A stretch of 64,000 nucleotides of DNA from contig NZ_JYLN01000004.1 of NCBI RefSeq assembly GCF_001439735.1, positions 434,001 to 498,000 of the forward strand, in the 5' to 3' direction. How positions within the stretch are numbered: position 1 is the stretch's first letter; every line of letters starts with the position of its first letter. Made by a program: the position numbers and the translations under genes. Under the pieces are notes generated by a model. It saw nothing but the letters and a program-made list of their open reading frames with translations, searched no databases and was not told where the DNA came from. Positions 9,369 through 19,015 of the stretch are shown here, in pieces. This stretch comes from Pseudomonas paralactis (lineage in GTDB: Bacteria > Pseudomonadota > Gammaproteobacteria > Pseudomonadales > Pseudomonadaceae).

Positions 9369-10904
9369 TCAGGGCTTGCGGGCTTCATGCATCCGCGCCA
9401 GTTGGCGCTCCAGCATCGACGGATACGGCTCCATCAACCGTTCCACGCAGCTGGCGCCTTCAGGGCTGGCAATCGGGCGGATACGTGCGCGTTGGCGGAT
9501 CAGCGGGTCTTCACTGATCTTGCGTTCCACCAGCAGCAGGTTGCGGCTGTGTTGGGACAGGGCCAGGGCATCCTGGGCGATCTCGGTGAGCAGCAGGTCA
9601 ATCTGGCTCATGCCAAACAGGTCATCACCCACGGTTAAGCCAAGCTGCAATTGCAGGGTGATGCCGCTGTCGGCTACTTCGATCTGCAAGGCATGGCCCA
9701 AGGCGCGCAGCAATTCGCCGCAGCAGATTGCATTGGTCAGGTAGTCTTCACCGCTGTCTTCGCTGTGGAACAGCATCAGTGTGCTGCCATCGTTCAGGGT
9801 ATGCAGTTCGCTCTGATAGAGCGAGGCGGCCTGGTCGAGGCAGTCGCGGTAGCGTTCGAGCAGTTCGGTCAGACGTGCACGGGGCAGGCGGCGCAGTTGC
9901 TCCTGGGAGCCCAGTTGCACGGCGAGTACGGCGCTGTGCTGCGGCTCGGTGTTTCTGACCACCGCAACGGGTTTTGGCGCAGTGGCCGGGGTACCGGCGC
10001 AGGTATCGCGTAGATCGGCGAAGGGGTCTTCCTCGTCGAGTTCGTCTTCTTCGGCCTTGACCACATGGCGCGGCGCAGGCTTGAGGCCGGCGACCGGAGC
10101 ACTTTCGTCAAAGCCCGGGTCGCGCAGATTGCGTACTTCAAACTCAGGCTCGTCGCTATAGTCGTCGGTATCGTCGTATTCGGGTTCAGGCTCGACTGGC
10201 GGCGCTTTAGGCTCCGGAGCGAAGCTGGCATGCAGCTGGCGCGCGAGGTCGCCGATTTCATCCTGGCGATCGGTAGCCGGGGTGTGTTCGTCGATATCGC
10301 GCAGCCAGATGCGCAGTTGCATCAGCGGTGTGGAGATATGCCGCCCCAGGCGCAGGCTCAAGGCCAGAGCCAGGGCCAGCAGGATCGCGCTCAAGATACC
10401 CATGCTTTGCAGGCTGATGGTCATCGGCTGCTGGAACTGCTGCATGTCGAGGCTGATACGCAGCTGGCCGGCTTTCACATCCTGAAAGGTGATGTTGCTC
10501 TGGTACAGGCCCTCGGCCTCACCCAGCAAGCCGTTCTTCGGGCGCTGCCCGGCTTCGGCCATGATCCGGTTGTCCACGCTATAAATAGCGGCGTGGGCCA
10601 CCAGCGGGTTCTTGGTCAGGTTGTTAAGCAGCACGTTGAGGCTGAGGATGTCGTTGGACACCAGCAACTCAGTCGCCGAGGTGGCAGTCTGGGTCGTCAG
10701 GCTCGCACCCAGGGCGTCGGCTTGCTCATGCATGGCCTGCTTGAACTGCAACCCCATCACGCAGGCGTAGATCACCAGGGCCAGGGCGACCAGGATCACG
10801 TTATGGCTGGCGATGCGTAATGCGATCGGTACACGGCGGTGGCGCAGTGCCCGGAAGATCAGCAGGAAGAAGTTATCGGTTTTTACTGGCGTGGGCCGGT
10901 TCAC
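9369..10904 (-). CDS. AhpA/YtjB-family membrane protein with cyclase-like C-terminus
   Basis: About 511 residues. GTG 10904 is chosen because the N-terminus then reads MNRPTPVKTDNFF; an in-frame start at 10967 would add 21 unlikely residues. One transmembrane helix lies near residues 33-53, followed by a periplasmic segment of about 110 residues and a second helix near 168-186 leading into a HAMP-like stretch (DEIGDLARQLH). A long acidic linker follows. The last 170 residues (AVLAVQLGS, LNDGSTLMLFHS, LQLQLGLTVGDDL) resemble a degenerate nucleotide-cyclase fold. It is divergent from serB, as usual for this family. The function is not established. Confidence 0.75.
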   Translation of the reverse strand: MNRPTPVKTDNFFLLIFRALRHRRVPIALRIASHNVILVALALVIYACVMGLQFKQAMHEQADALGASLTTQTATSATELLVSNDILSLNVLLNNLTKNPLVAHAAIYSVDNRIMAEAGQRPKNGLLGEAEGLYQSNITFQDVKAGQLRISLDMQQFQQPMTISLQSMGILSAILLALALALSLRLGRHISTPLMQLRIWLRDIDEHTPATDRQDEIGDLARQLHASFAPEPKAPPVEPEPEYDDTDDYSDEPEFEVRNLRDPGFDESAPVAGLKPAPRHVVKAEEDELDEEDPFADLRDTCAGTPATAPKPVAVVRNTEPQHSAVLAVQLGSQEQLRRLPRARLTELLERYRDCLDQAASLYQSELHTLNDGSTLMLFHSEDSGEDYLTNAICCGELLRALGHALQIEVADSGITLQLQLGLTVGDDLFGMSQIDLLLTEIAQDALALSQHSRNLLLVERKISEDPLIRQRARIRPIASPEGASCVERLMEPYPSMLERQLARMHEARKP

Positions 10905-11037
10905 TTGCGCTCGGCTCTTGGTCCGTGAAGTTGACGCGCAGTATAGCGACAGGCCCATGACCGGCAAAGCACTGGCTGTGCCCGATGGTCACTGAAAGTG
11001 GGTAGAATGCGGTTTTTTTCCAGCCTGGGGGTGCGCT

Positions 11038-12252
11038 TTGCGCGAAATTGTCCTGATCAACATCACGGGTGAAGACCGACCGGGTCTCACCGCGGCCATT
11101 ACCGGCGTGCTGGCCCAGGGTGGTGTGAACATCCTCGACATCGGTCAGGCGGTGATCCACGACACCCTGTCGTTCGGCATCCTGGTCGAGATACCCAGTA
11201 CCGAACAGGCCTCGTCGGTCCTCAAGGACATCCTGTTTACGGCCTATAAGCTGGATCAACAGGTCCGCTTCACTCCGGTGTCCGAAGCCGATTACCAGCA
11301 CTGGGTGGAAGGCCAGGGCAAAAAACGCCATATCGTGACGTTGCTCACTCGCAAGGTTACGGCTGAACAATTGCAGCGTGTCAGCTCGATCACTGCCCAC
11401 TACGGGTTGAATATCGACCATATCGACCGTCTGTCGGGTCGTATGCCCTTGGACACCCCGGCTGACAAGGGCAAGGGCTGTATCGAGTTCTCCGTGCGCG
11501 GTGAGCCGGCTGACGCGCAAGCGCTGCGTGCCGAATTCCTGAGCGTGGCCCAGGAGTTGAACGTCGATATCGCCTTCCAGGAAGACTCGCTGTTCCGTCG
11601 CAACCGTCGTTTGGCGGTGTTCGACATGGACTCGACCCTGATCGAAGCTGAAGTCATCGACGAACTGGCCAAGGCGGCGGGCGTCGGCGAGCAAGTCAGC
11701 GAGATTACCGAGCGGGCGATGGCCGGTGAGCTGGATTTTCGTGCCAGCTTCAAGGAACGCCTGGCGTTGCTCAAAGGCCTGGACGTGAGCGTGCTGGACT
11801 CTATCGGCGCGTCGCTGCGCCTGACCGAAGGCGCCGAAACCCTGTTCGCCGAGCTCAAACGGCTGGGCTACAAGACCGCCATTCTGTCCGGCGGCTTTAC
11901 CTACTTTGCCAAGCAGTTGCAGGCCAAGTTGGGCATTGACTACGTATTCGCCAACGAGCTGGAAGTGGTGGATGGCAAAGTGACTGGCGTGGCGGTCGAG
12001 CCGATTGTCGATGCACAGCGTAAAGCCGACCTGCTCAAGGAGTTGGCACACAAGGAAGGCTTGCGCCTGGAGCAGACCATTGCGGTCGGCGATGGCGCCA
12101 ATGACTTGCCGATGCTGGCGATTGCAGGATTGGGTGTGGCGTTTCGCGCCAAGCCGTTGGTCAAGCAGTCGGCCAAACAGGCGATCTCGACCTTGGGGCT
12201 GGATGGCGTGTTGTATCTGCTGGGCTTGCGCGACCGCGACGGTCAGCTCTAG
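11038..12252 (+). CDS. serB: Phosphoserine phosphatase
   Basis: 404 residues. It catalyses the last step of serine synthesis, dephosphorylating O-phosphoserine. Two tandem ACT-type regulatory domains occupy roughly residues 1-180, beginning EIVLINITGEDRPG, followed by a HAD phosphatase domain with nucleophile Asp196 in DMDST, a GGFTYF motif and GDGANDLPML. The start is TTG 11038 with GGGGGTG 6-12 bases upstream; no in-frame ATG lies nearby. The divergent neighbour is the AhpA-like gene. Confidence 0.95.
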   Translation: MREIVLINITGEDRPGLTAAITGVLAQGGVNILDIGQAVIHDTLSFGILVEIPSTEQASSVLKDILFTAYKLDQQVRFTPVSEADYQHWVEGQGKKRHIVTLLTRKVTAEQLQRVSSITAHYGLNIDHIDRLSGRMPLDTPADKGKGCIEFSVRGEPADAQALRAEFLSVAQELNVDIAFQEDSLFRRNRRLAVFDMDSTLIEAEVIDELAKAAGVGEQVSEITERAMAGELDFRASFKERLALLKGLDVSVLDSIGASLRLTEGAETLFAELKRLGYKTAILSGGFTYFAKQLQAKLGIDYVFANELEVVDGKVTGVAVEPIVDAQRKADLLKELAHKEGLRLEQTIAVGDGANDLPMLAIAGLGVAFRAKPLVKQSAKQAISTLGLDGVLYLLGLRDRDGQL

Positions 12253-12268
12253 GACATCACACAAACCA

Positions 12269-12370
12269 CTGTAGGAGCGAGCTTGCTCGCGAAAGTCGCC
12301 AACGATTACCCGGGCACTCTGGATGCCCGCGGTGCTATTGAGTGCTTCGCGAGCAAGCTCGCTCCTACAG
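12269..12370. repeat. REPIN-type palindromic repeat (family A)
   Basis: CTGTAGGAGCGAGCTTGC on the left arm and its complement ending CTCGCTCCTACAG on the right, about 100 bases overall. It fills the gap between the convergent serB and psd genes. Confidence 0.87.
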
Positions 12371-12382
12371 GGGTTGTGTAGA

Positions 12383-13243
12383 TCAGGCTTTCGGCAGCGC
12401 GATACCCTGGCCCATCTGCACCGGCGTACCCGCTGCCAGTTCCTCAGCCCACTTCACCTGATCCGGCCCGAACAGCACGATGGCGGTCGAACCCAGCTTG
12501 AAACGACCCAGCTCCGCACCCTTTTCCAGGTGAATCGGCGCACGGGCAGCTTCGTCGTAACGGAAGGTTTTCAGCTCGCGCTTGGGCGGCGTTACCAGCC
12601 CGGCCCACACCGTCTCAATCGACGCGACGATCATCGCACCCACCAACACCACGGCCATCGGGCCGCGCTCGGTGTCGAACAGGCATACAACCCGCTCGTT
12701 ACGCGCAAACAGCTCCGGTACGTTTTCGGCAGTAGTTTGGTTGACCGAGAAAATCCGCCCCGGCACATAGACCATCTCGCGCAAGGTGCCGGCCAGTGGC
12801 ATGTGCACCCGGTGGTAGTCCTTGGGCGACAGGTAAATAGTCGCGAAATCGCCGCCCATGAACGGCGCAGCCATTGCCGCATCGCCACCGAGCAGTTCCA
12901 GCACGCTGAAGCTGTGGCCCTTGGCCTGGAACACACGGCCATGTTCGATCGGGCCGAGCTGGCTGACTGCGCCATCGGCTGGGCTCAGTACCGCGCCAGG
13001 GGTTTGGTCCAGCGGGCGGGCGCCGTCTTTCAAGGCGCGGGTGAAGAACGCGTTGAAGTGCTCATAGGCGCTCAGGTCTTCAACCAGGGCCTGGGACATG
13101 TCCACCTGGTAGCGCTTGGCGAACCAGGCGGTAAAGGCGTTCTTGAACCAGCGCACGCGGCACTCTGCAATGCAGCCGGCCAGGCGCGAGAGCAAGTGGT
13201 GTGGCAGCAAGTACTGGCTGAGGATAAACAACTGCTTTTTCAT
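12383..13243 (-). CDS. psd: Phosphatidylserine decarboxylase proenzyme
   Basis: 286 residues. The inner-membrane enzyme makes phosphatidylethanolamine from phosphatidylserine. The self-cleavage motif LGST lies at residues 250-253, so cleavage would give a beta chain of 251 residues and an alpha chain carrying the pyruvoyl group derived from Ser252. Conserved HFNAFFTR and DYHRVHMP motifs are present. AAGGA lies 5-9 bases before the ATG. It is 15 bases downstream of rhdA and probably co-transcribed with it. Confidence 0.96.
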   Translation of the reverse strand: MKKQLFILSQYLLPHHLLSRLAGCIAECRVRWFKNAFTAWFAKRYQVDMSQALVEDLSAYEHFNAFFTRALKDGARPLDQTPGAVLSPADGAVSQLGPIEHGRVFQAKGHSFSVLELLGGDAAMAAPFMGGDFATIYLSPKDYHRVHMPLAGTLREMVYVPGRIFSVNQTTAENVPELFARNERVVCLFDTERGPMAVVLVGAMIVASIETVWAGLVTPPKRELKTFRYDEAARAPIHLEKGAELGRFKLGSTAIVLFGPDQVKWAEELAAGTPVQMGQGIALPKA

Positions 13244-13258
13244 AACTGTCCTTAAACC

Positions 13259-14074
13259 TTAAATCTCAACGGGAGTGTCGGGGTGGTTGCCCCATTCGCC
13301 CCAGGAACCGGCATAACCTTTGACTCGTGGATAACCGAGCGCCTTGGCCACCAGGTAGGTGAAGCCAGAGCGGTGGTGAGTCTGGCAGTGGGTAATGATT
13401 TCTTTATCGCGGGTCAGCCCGAGGTCTTCGAGGATTTGCGGCATGTCGCGGCGGATGCGCAGGTTGCGCGCCTTGTCCATGCCGGCGGTCCATTCGAAAT
13501 TCACCGCGCCGGGGATATGGCCCCCTTTGGCGGCGAGCACTTTTTCGCCGGAGTATTCCAGCGGGCCGCGGGCATCCCAGATGCCCAGGTCGGCCGCGCC
13601 GAGACGGCTTTGCAGGTATTCACGGGTAGCCGTGGGGCCATCGTGCAACGTTAGGCTGACGGGGCCGCCTGCCGGTGCGGGCACTTCGGTGGAGAGCGGG
13701 TACTTTTCCTCCAGCCACGCCAGCAGGCCGCCGTCGAGGTAGTGATACTTCTGGTGACCGATCACGTCGAGCATCCAGATAAAGCGCCCGGCCCAGCCGC
13801 CGCCTTCGTCGTCATAGACCACGTAGGTCGCGTCCGGGGTGTGGCCCAGTTCGCCGAAGAGTTTTTCCAGGTCGGCCTTGCTCGGCAGCAAGCCGGGTGC
13901 CGGGGGCTGGCCCAGTTGTGTGCGCTTGGGGTCAACAAAATGCGCGCCGGGGATATGCCCTTCGGCGTAGCGGGCGGCACTGGTGAGGTCCACCAGAATC
14001 AGGTGCTCGGCATCCAGTTGAGCGAGCAGGTCACTGGATTCGATCACCAGCGGCAAGCCAGAGAAGTCAGGCAT
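13259..14074 (-). CDS. rhdA: Thiosulfate sulfurtransferase (tandem-domain rhodanese)
   Basis: 271 residues with two rhodanese domains. The N-terminal one lacks the active cysteine, and the C-terminal one carries Cys230 in the CQTHHRSG loop, the pattern known from Azotobacter RhdA. It transfers sulfane sulfur from thiosulfate to cyanide or other acceptors. ATG 14074 is chosen with GGAGACC upstream; the frame extends to 14128 but those codons lack a ribosome site. It lies between the HDOD gene and psd on the same strand. Confidence 0.92.
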   Translation of the reverse strand: MPDFSGLPLVIESSDLLAQLDAEHLILVDLTSAARYAEGHIPGAHFVDPKRTQLGQPPAPGLLPSKADLEKLFGELGHTPDATYVVYDDEGGGWAGRFIWMLDVIGHQKYHYLDGGLLAWLEEKYPLSTEVPAPAGGPVSLTLHDGPTATREYLQSRLGAADLGIWDARGPLEYSGEKVLAAKGGHIPGAVNFEWTAGMDKARNLRIRRDMPQILEDLGLTRDKEIITHCQTHHRSGFTYLVAKALGYPRVKGYAGSWGEWGNHPDTPVEI

Positions 14075-14131
14075 GTGAGGTCTCCTGGGCACAAATGTTG
14101 GTGATAAAGGCCGGTGATTGTAGCGCAAGCT

Positions 14132-15667
14132 TCAGGCGCTGCGGTTGGTAAAGCTGTGCAGGGCCTTTTCGATGCATTGGGCGGTTTTGCCGAACGCCTG
14201 TACGGTGGTTTCCGAGAACGGGCCGCCGCCCTGGTCCGCCACTACCAGCATCACCACGCGGCCGTTGCAGCTCAGCGAACGCAGCAGCAAGTGTTCGCCC
14301 GTAAACAGGCGACGCAGGATCGGCGGCAGCAGGGCGGAAAACTGCGCATGGTTGTCGGGGGTGAGACGCACCTGGGCGGACTTTTCCAGCAGGCGTTGCA
14401 GCAGTGTGCTGTTGACCACATCCAGGCTCAGGTGCGCGGCGTCTTTGGGCAAGCCGTCGGCTTGATGCACGCGCAAGGTGCTCAAGGCGCGATCGGCCAT
14501 GAACAACAACACCCGCTGCATGCCACTGGCCACCAAGGCTTGCTTGGCGCAGGTGGTCAGGTGCATGGCGTTGGCAAAGCGGCTCGGCTCCACCAGCAAC
14601 TCGGTGCAATGCGTACGCCATACGGCCAGGGCTTCGGCAGTGGGCGGCGGTGCCGGCAACAAGCCGCGATGGACCTTTTGCACATGCCACGGCCAGATCA
14701 GCGACAGCGCCGGGTGCCAGAGGTCCGGCATCAGGGTAGTGCGGGCGCTGGTCACGGCCTGCTGGTGTGCTTGTTGTTGCACGTCACTCAAGGGCACTTG
14801 CAGGTACAGCGCGGTGAGGTATTGCCAGCGTTCGGTGTGCGGGCAGGTCCAGGATTCCTGGGCGGACATGGCCAGGCCGTTGGCCAGCAACACGGTATTG
14901 GCCGGCTGGTTCAGCCAGCGGCGCAGGTTGGGTTCGGCGTCGAGCAATTGCTGGTGGCGCAAGGCGTCGTCTTTGCGGGCAATGTGCAGCGCCTTGACCA
15001 GCAGGCGTTGCTCGGCCAGCAGCAGCTTGTAGCCCTGGGAAACCCAGATCGGCAGGTGCCAGGCTTCGGTCAGGCCCAGACACAAGTCCAGCAAACGCAC
15101 GCCGAACAGCTCCTGCTCGACCTGGCGCGCCGACTGACCCTTGTGAATCACCCGCAGCTCCCATTCCTCCAAAAGCTTGGGGTAGGCGACGGCCATCGGC
15201 CACAGTGGCGACAGAAACAGCAGGCTGCCCCAGTGGATGTCCTGCCATAGCCGCGCCAGGCGACTGCCGAACAAACCGTTGGCTTGCTGGGACGCGTGCT
15301 GACTCACCAGCAGCAGTTGGCGCAAGGCCACCGGAATATCACGGGCAGGCACCGAGGGCAGGCGTGCCAGCAGTTCCTCGGCTCGTTTGAGGCCCAGGCG
15401 GTTAAGCGCTACTTCGAGGTTTTCCGCCGGTTCTGCCAGGCTGCCGTGGGTTTGGCTGTTGGCTTCGCGCATTACGCTCAGCACCAGGGCCGGACTGGTT
15501 TGCATCAGCTCGGCAATATCTCGCAATGAACTGCGGCTGTCGCGGATGGCTTTGCACACACGCTCATGGTTGGCCTGGGGAACGGGCAGCAGCACGTCGT
15601 CCAGGCGCTTGATCCAGGCGGCGAGGGTGGTGGGGCGGTTCGTTGGGACTGTGGTTTCGATTGCCAT
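14132..15667 (-). CDS. HDOD domain-containing protein
   Basis: About 511 residues. The first half matches HDOD output domains (LLPVPQANHERVCKAIRD, LAELMQTSPALVLSVMREAN, LEVALNRLGLKRAEELLARLP), which are degenerate HD hydrolases found in signalling proteins; the second half has no recognised motif. The start is uncertain: ATG 15667 gives MAIETTVPTN, and an in-frame GTG at 15700 would add 11 residues. Being divergent from motAB it may be involved in motility or signalling, but this rests on position only. Confidence 0.8.
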   Translation of the reverse strand: MAIETTVPTNRPTTLAAWIKRLDDVLLPVPQANHERVCKAIRDSRSSLRDIAELMQTSPALVLSVMREANSQTHGSLAEPAENLEVALNRLGLKRAEELLARLPSVPARDIPVALRQLLLVSQHASQQANGLFGSRLARLWQDIHWGSLLFLSPLWPMAVAYPKLLEEWELRVIHKGQSARQVEQELFGVRLLDLCLGLTEAWHLPIWVSQGYKLLLAEQRLLVKALHIARKDDALRHQQLLDAEPNLRRWLNQPANTVLLANGLAMSAQESWTCPHTERWQYLTALYLQVPLSDVQQQAHQQAVTSARTTLMPDLWHPALSLIWPWHVQKVHRGLLPAPPPTAEALAVWRTHCTELLVEPSRFANAMHLTTCAKQALVASGMQRVLLFMADRALSTLRVHQADGLPKDAAHLSLDVVNSTLLQRLLEKSAQVRLTPDNHAQFSALLPPILRRLFTGEHLLLRSLSCNGRVVMLVVADQGGGPFSETTVQAFGKTAQCIEKALHSFTNRSA

Positions 15668-15739
15668 GATTGGGGCGCGATCATCACTTGCGTTCAACAC
15701 GCCCGGAACGGGCCGAATTGGCTTTTCGCCTTAACGGGC

Positions 15740-15766
15740 TATAGTCTGGCGCAGTTTTGCCGATAA
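15740..15766 (+). promoter_or_regulatory. FliA (sigma-28) promoter for motAB
   Basis: TATAGTCT, 11 bases, then GCCGATAA. The -10 element is an exact match to the flagellar class III consensus and the -35 element matches TAAAGTTT at 6 of 8 positions. The predicted transcript starts about 15774, 60 bases ahead of motA, a well-known FliA target. Confidence 0.85.
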
Positions 15767-15833
15767 GTAGAACAAGAGTTTTCTGCTGCACCCAATATGT
15801 CCATGAACCCGACGGCGCAAGTACCCATCTCCT

Positions 15834-16685
15834 ATGGCTAAAATTATCGGCATCATTGTCGTCATCGCAAGTGTGCTCGGAGGGTACGTCCTCTCCCACG
15901 GTAAAATTGCCGCACTGATCCAACCTTTCGAAGTGCTGATCATCGGCGGTGCCGCGTTTGGCGCATTCTTGCAGGCCAACCCCGGCTACATGACCATGCA
16001 TGTGGTCAAAAAATCGCTGGGCATGTTCAGTTCACGCTTCTCTCACACCTTTTATTTAGAGGTGCTGGGGCTGATCTACGAGATCCTCAACAAGAGCCGC
16101 CGTGAAGGCATGATGGCTATCGAGGGCGACATCGAAGATGCCGCCGCCAGCCCGATTTTCGCCAAGTACCCGGCCGTGCTCAAAGATGAGCGCATGACGG
16201 CTTTTGTGTGTGATTACCTGCGCATCATGTCCTCCGGCAACATGGCTCCCCACGAGCTGGAGGGCCTGTTCGACATGGAGTTGTTCAGCCTTAAGGAAGA
16301 GCTGGAGCATCCGTCTCATGCGGTGACCGGCATCGCTGACGGCATGCCCGGTTTCGGTATTGTCGCGGCGGTACTGGGTATCGTGGTGACCATGGCGTCC
16401 CTGGGCGAGGGTGATCAGGCGGCCATCGGCATGCACGTGGGTGCGGCGCTGGTAGGTACCTTCTTCGGTATTCTCGCCGCCTATGGTTTCTTCGGCCCGC
16501 TCGCCACCTCCCTGGCCCACGACGCCAAGGAAGAGGTCAACCTCTACGAAGCGATCAAGGCGTGCCTGGTGGCTTCGGCATCGGGAATGCCGCCATCGCT
16601 GGCCGTGGAGTTCGGGCGCAAGGTGCTGTACCCCAAGCATCGTCCAAGTTTCTCCGAGCTGGAACAAGCGGTTCGCGGTCGCTAA
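15834..16685 (+). CDS. motA: Flagellar motor stator protein MotA
   Basis: 283-residue inner-membrane protein with four transmembrane segments: two near the N-terminus (IIGIIVVIASVLGGYVLSHG and the following VLIIGGAAFGAFLQAN) and two near residues 170-225 (GFGIVAAVLGIVVTMASLG and VGTFFGILAAYGFFGPLA). A large cytoplasmic loop between helices 2 and 3 should contact FliG. With MotB it forms the proton-driven stator. motB begins 3 bases after its stop. Confidence 0.96.
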   Translation: MAKIIGIIVVIASVLGGYVLSHGKIAALIQPFEVLIIGGAAFGAFLQANPGYMTMHVVKKSLGMFSSRFSHTFYLEVLGLIYEILNKSRREGMMAIEGDIEDAAASPIFAKYPAVLKDERMTAFVCDYLRIMSSGNMAPHELEGLFDMELFSLKEELEHPSHAVTGIADGMPGFGIVAAVLGIVVTMASLGEGDQAAIGMHVGAALVGTFFGILAAYGFFGPLATSLAHDAKEEVNLYEAIKACLVASASGMPPSLAVEFGRKVLYPKHRPSFSELEQAVRGR

Positions 16686-16688
16686 GCC

Positions 16689-17708
16689 ATGGAAAACAAC
16701 CAGCCGATCATCATCAAGCGCGTCAAGCGCTTCGCTGCGGGGCACCATGGTGGTGCCTGGAAAATCGCGTTTGCCGACTTTGCCACGGCGATGATGGCGT
16801 TCTTTCTGGTGCTGTGGCTGATGTCCACCGCCACGCCGGAACAGAAAATCGCCATCGCCGGCTACTTCAAAGACCCGATTGGCTTTTCGGAAAGCGGCAC
16901 GCCGTTTGTCATTGACCTGGGCGGCTCGCCGCAACTGGCGCCAGAGCGCACCATCAACCCGGAAGTGCAAACTGAGTCGCCCCAGGAAAAAATCCCGATC
17001 GAGCGCGATACCGTCGAGTCCATGGCCGAGCAGGTCGAACAGGAGCGCCTGGAACTGTTGCTGCAGGAATTGCAGAACAAGGTTGAAGAAAACCCGCAGC
17101 TGCTGAAGTTCAAGGACCAGATTTCCTTCGAAATCACACCTGAGGGGCTGCGCATCCAGATCACCGACGCCGCCAACCGGCCGATGTTCGATTCGGGCAG
17201 TGCGCGCCTGAAGCCGTACTTTGAAGACATACTGCTGGCCATGGCCGACACCATCAAGGCGGTACCGAACAAGATCAGCATCAGCGGCCATACCGACGCC
17301 AAGCCCTACGCGGGCCAGGGTGACTTCGGCAACTGGGAACTCTCGGCCAACCGCGCCAACGCCGCCCGGCGTGCGCTGGTGGCCGGCAGCTACCCGGACC
17401 CGCAAGTGGCGCGGGTGGTGGGCTTTGCCTCCTCGCAACTGTTTGATCCCAAAGACCCGTTCAACCCGGTCAACCGCCGTATCGACATCGTGGTGCTGAC
17501 CAAAAAGGCCCAACGCGCGATTGAAGGTGATCAGCCGCCACCACCGGCACCGACCCAGGGCGACGGAGCACCTGGCGAAGTGCCGGCCGATCCGAACGCG
17601 CTGCCGCCGGAGCAGGAGCCGCTGCCGGCCCATGAGCTGCGCCAGAAGCTGAACCTGTTTGATGATGGGGGCGTCAAGGATCCTACGGCGCCTGCACCGG
17701 GGTCCTAA
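16689..17708 (+). CDS. motB: Flagellar motor stator protein MotB
   Basis: 339 residues. A single transmembrane helix (IAFADFATAMMAFFLVLWLM) contains the proton-carrying Asp30. The periplasmic OmpA-like peptidoglycan-binding domain spans about residues 150-280 with SGHTDAKPY and NRRIDIVVL motifs. The tail is Pro-rich. It forms the MotA4B2 stator. A strong hairpin immediately downstream ends the transcription unit. Confidence 0.96.
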   Translation: MENNQPIIIKRVKRFAAGHHGGAWKIAFADFATAMMAFFLVLWLMSTATPEQKIAIAGYFKDPIGFSESGTPFVIDLGGSPQLAPERTINPEVQTESPQEKIPIERDTVESMAEQVEQERLELLLQELQNKVEENPQLLKFKDQISFEITPEGLRIQITDAANRPMFDSGSARLKPYFEDILLAMADTIKAVPNKISISGHTDAKPYAGQGDFGNWELSANRANAARRALVAGSYPDPQVARVVGFASSQLFDPKDPFNPVNRRIDIVVLTKKAQRAIEGDQPPPPAPTQGDGAPGEVPADPNALPPEQEPLPAHELRQKLNLFDDGGVKDPTAPAPGS

Positions 17709-17713
17709 GCTCT

Positions 17714-17754
17714 AGATACAACAAGGCCGCGATGATCGCGGCCTTGTTGTATCT
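17714..17754. terminator. Perfect 41-base palindromic hairpin after motB
   Basis: Two exact 20-base arms flank a single central base, beginning 6 bases after the motB stop. The arm contains the GC-rich core AAGGCCGCGAT, and the right arm ends in TTGTTGTATCT rather than a pure T run. It probably terminates motAB and may also work on transcripts coming from rsgA. Confidence 0.75.
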
Positions 17755-17764
17755 GCGCTGTCAT

Positions 17765-17863
17765 TGTAGGAGCGAGCTTGCTCGCGAAATCATCAACGAT
17801 AACGCGTGTATCCAGGATGCCCGCGTTGCGCTTGAGGCCTTCGCGAGCAAGCTCGCTCCTACA
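17765..17863. repeat. REPIN-type palindromic repeat (family A)
   Basis: Arms of the TGTAGGAGCGAGCTTGCTC type in inverted orientation about 99 bases long. It lies between motB and rsgA, which converge on it, and follows the terminator by 10 bases. Confidence 0.87.
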
Positions 17864-17875
17864 GAGGCTGGCGGG

Positions 17876-18907
17876 TTAGTAACTGCTCTCAGGCAGACTT
17901 GCAATAATCGACCGATAGCTGTTCATCCGCTGTTGTTGCACGCGTCCATCCTCCAACGCCTTGAGCAACGCACAGCCCGGCTCGCGGTCGTGCTTGCAGT
18001 CGCGGAAGCGGCAGGTGCCGATCAGGTCGTTGAACTCGATAAAGCCCGCTTCCACATCGCTGCGGCTGACGTGACCCAAGCCGAATTCACGAATACCCGG
18101 GGAGTCGATCAACTCGCCGCCACCGGGGAAGTGGAACAACCGTGCAGTGGTGGTGGTGTGGGTGCCCTGGCCGGACAGCTCCGACAGCGGTCCGACGCGG
18201 GTATCGACTTCCGGCAACAGGCTGTTGACCAGCGACGACTTGCCCACGCCAGACTGGCCGACGAACACGCTGATGCGCCCGTCCAGCTGCTGTTGCAGCT
18301 GTTCCATGCCGTTGCCGTGATGGGCCGACACTTCCAGCACCGGGTAGCCCAGGGTGCGATAGACCGCCAGCAACGCATTGAGCGCCGGGGCGTTCTGCTC
18401 GTCGATCAGGTCGAATTTGTTCAACAGCAACAGCGGGCGGATACCGGCGTGTTCTGCCGCGACCAGGTAGCGGTCGATCAGGTTGGCATGGGGCTCGGGC
18501 AACGGTGCGAACACGATCACGATCATGTCGACGTTGGCCGCCACCGGCTTGAGCTGCCCACGGCTGTCGGGGCGACGCAGTTCGGTACTGCGCGGTAACT
18601 GGGCGACGATCACGCCGATGCCCTGGTTGCCCGCGCGCCATACCACTTTGTCGCCGGTCACCAGCGCAGGCAGGTTGGCGCGCAGGTGGCAACGGGACAC
18701 TGAGCCTGCGAGTTCGCCTTCCAGCGCCTCGACTTCGACTTGCACACCAAAGTGCGCGATCACCAGGCCCGTTTGTTCGGGGCCCAGGTCGCCGCCCTCG
18801 AGCGCTTCCACGGCGGAGGATTCACGTTTGGCGGCGCGCGCTGCGCGTTCACCTTGAATCTTTTCGATGCGCCAGTTTTGGCGACGGTTGAGCTGGCGTT
18901 TGGCCAT
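17876..18907 (-). CDS. rsgA: Ribosome small subunit-dependent GTPase A
   Basis: 343 residues. A circularly permuted GTPase that helps mature the 30S subunit. An N-terminal OB fold is followed by G motifs in permuted order: NKFDL (G4), then [10 protein letters not shown] (G1 P-loop), and DSPGIREFG (G3). A zinc knuckle follows (CRFRDCKH then a later Cys). ATG 18907 gives [10 protein letters not shown] and is preferred over the in-frame start at 18931. It is divergent from orn. Confidence 0.95.
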   Translation of the reverse strand: MAKRQLNRRQNWRIEKIQGERAARAAKRESSAVEALEGGDLGPEQTGLVIAHFGVQVEVEALEGELAGSVSRCHLRANLPALVTGDKVVWRAGNQGIGVIVAQLPRSTELRRPDSRGQLKPVAANVDMIVIVFAPLPEPHANLIDRYLVAAEHAGIRPLLLLNKFDLIDEQNAPALNALLAVYRTLGYPVLEVSAHHGNGMEQLQQQLDGRISVFVGQSGVGKSSLVNSLLPEVDTRVGPLSELSGQGTHTTTTARLFHFPGGGELIDSPGIREFGLGHVSRSDVEAGFIEFNDLIGTCRFRDCKHDREPGCALLKALEDGRVQQQRMNSYRSIIASLPESSY

Positions 18908-19015
18908 TGGTGTTCCGTGTCGATAATGCAAAAGTTGGGTAAAACGGTCGCGAGTCTAGCACGCCCCCGCCTGCTAAACTGCGCAGCTACGCCAAGGTGC
19001 CAAGAGAATCAAGCC

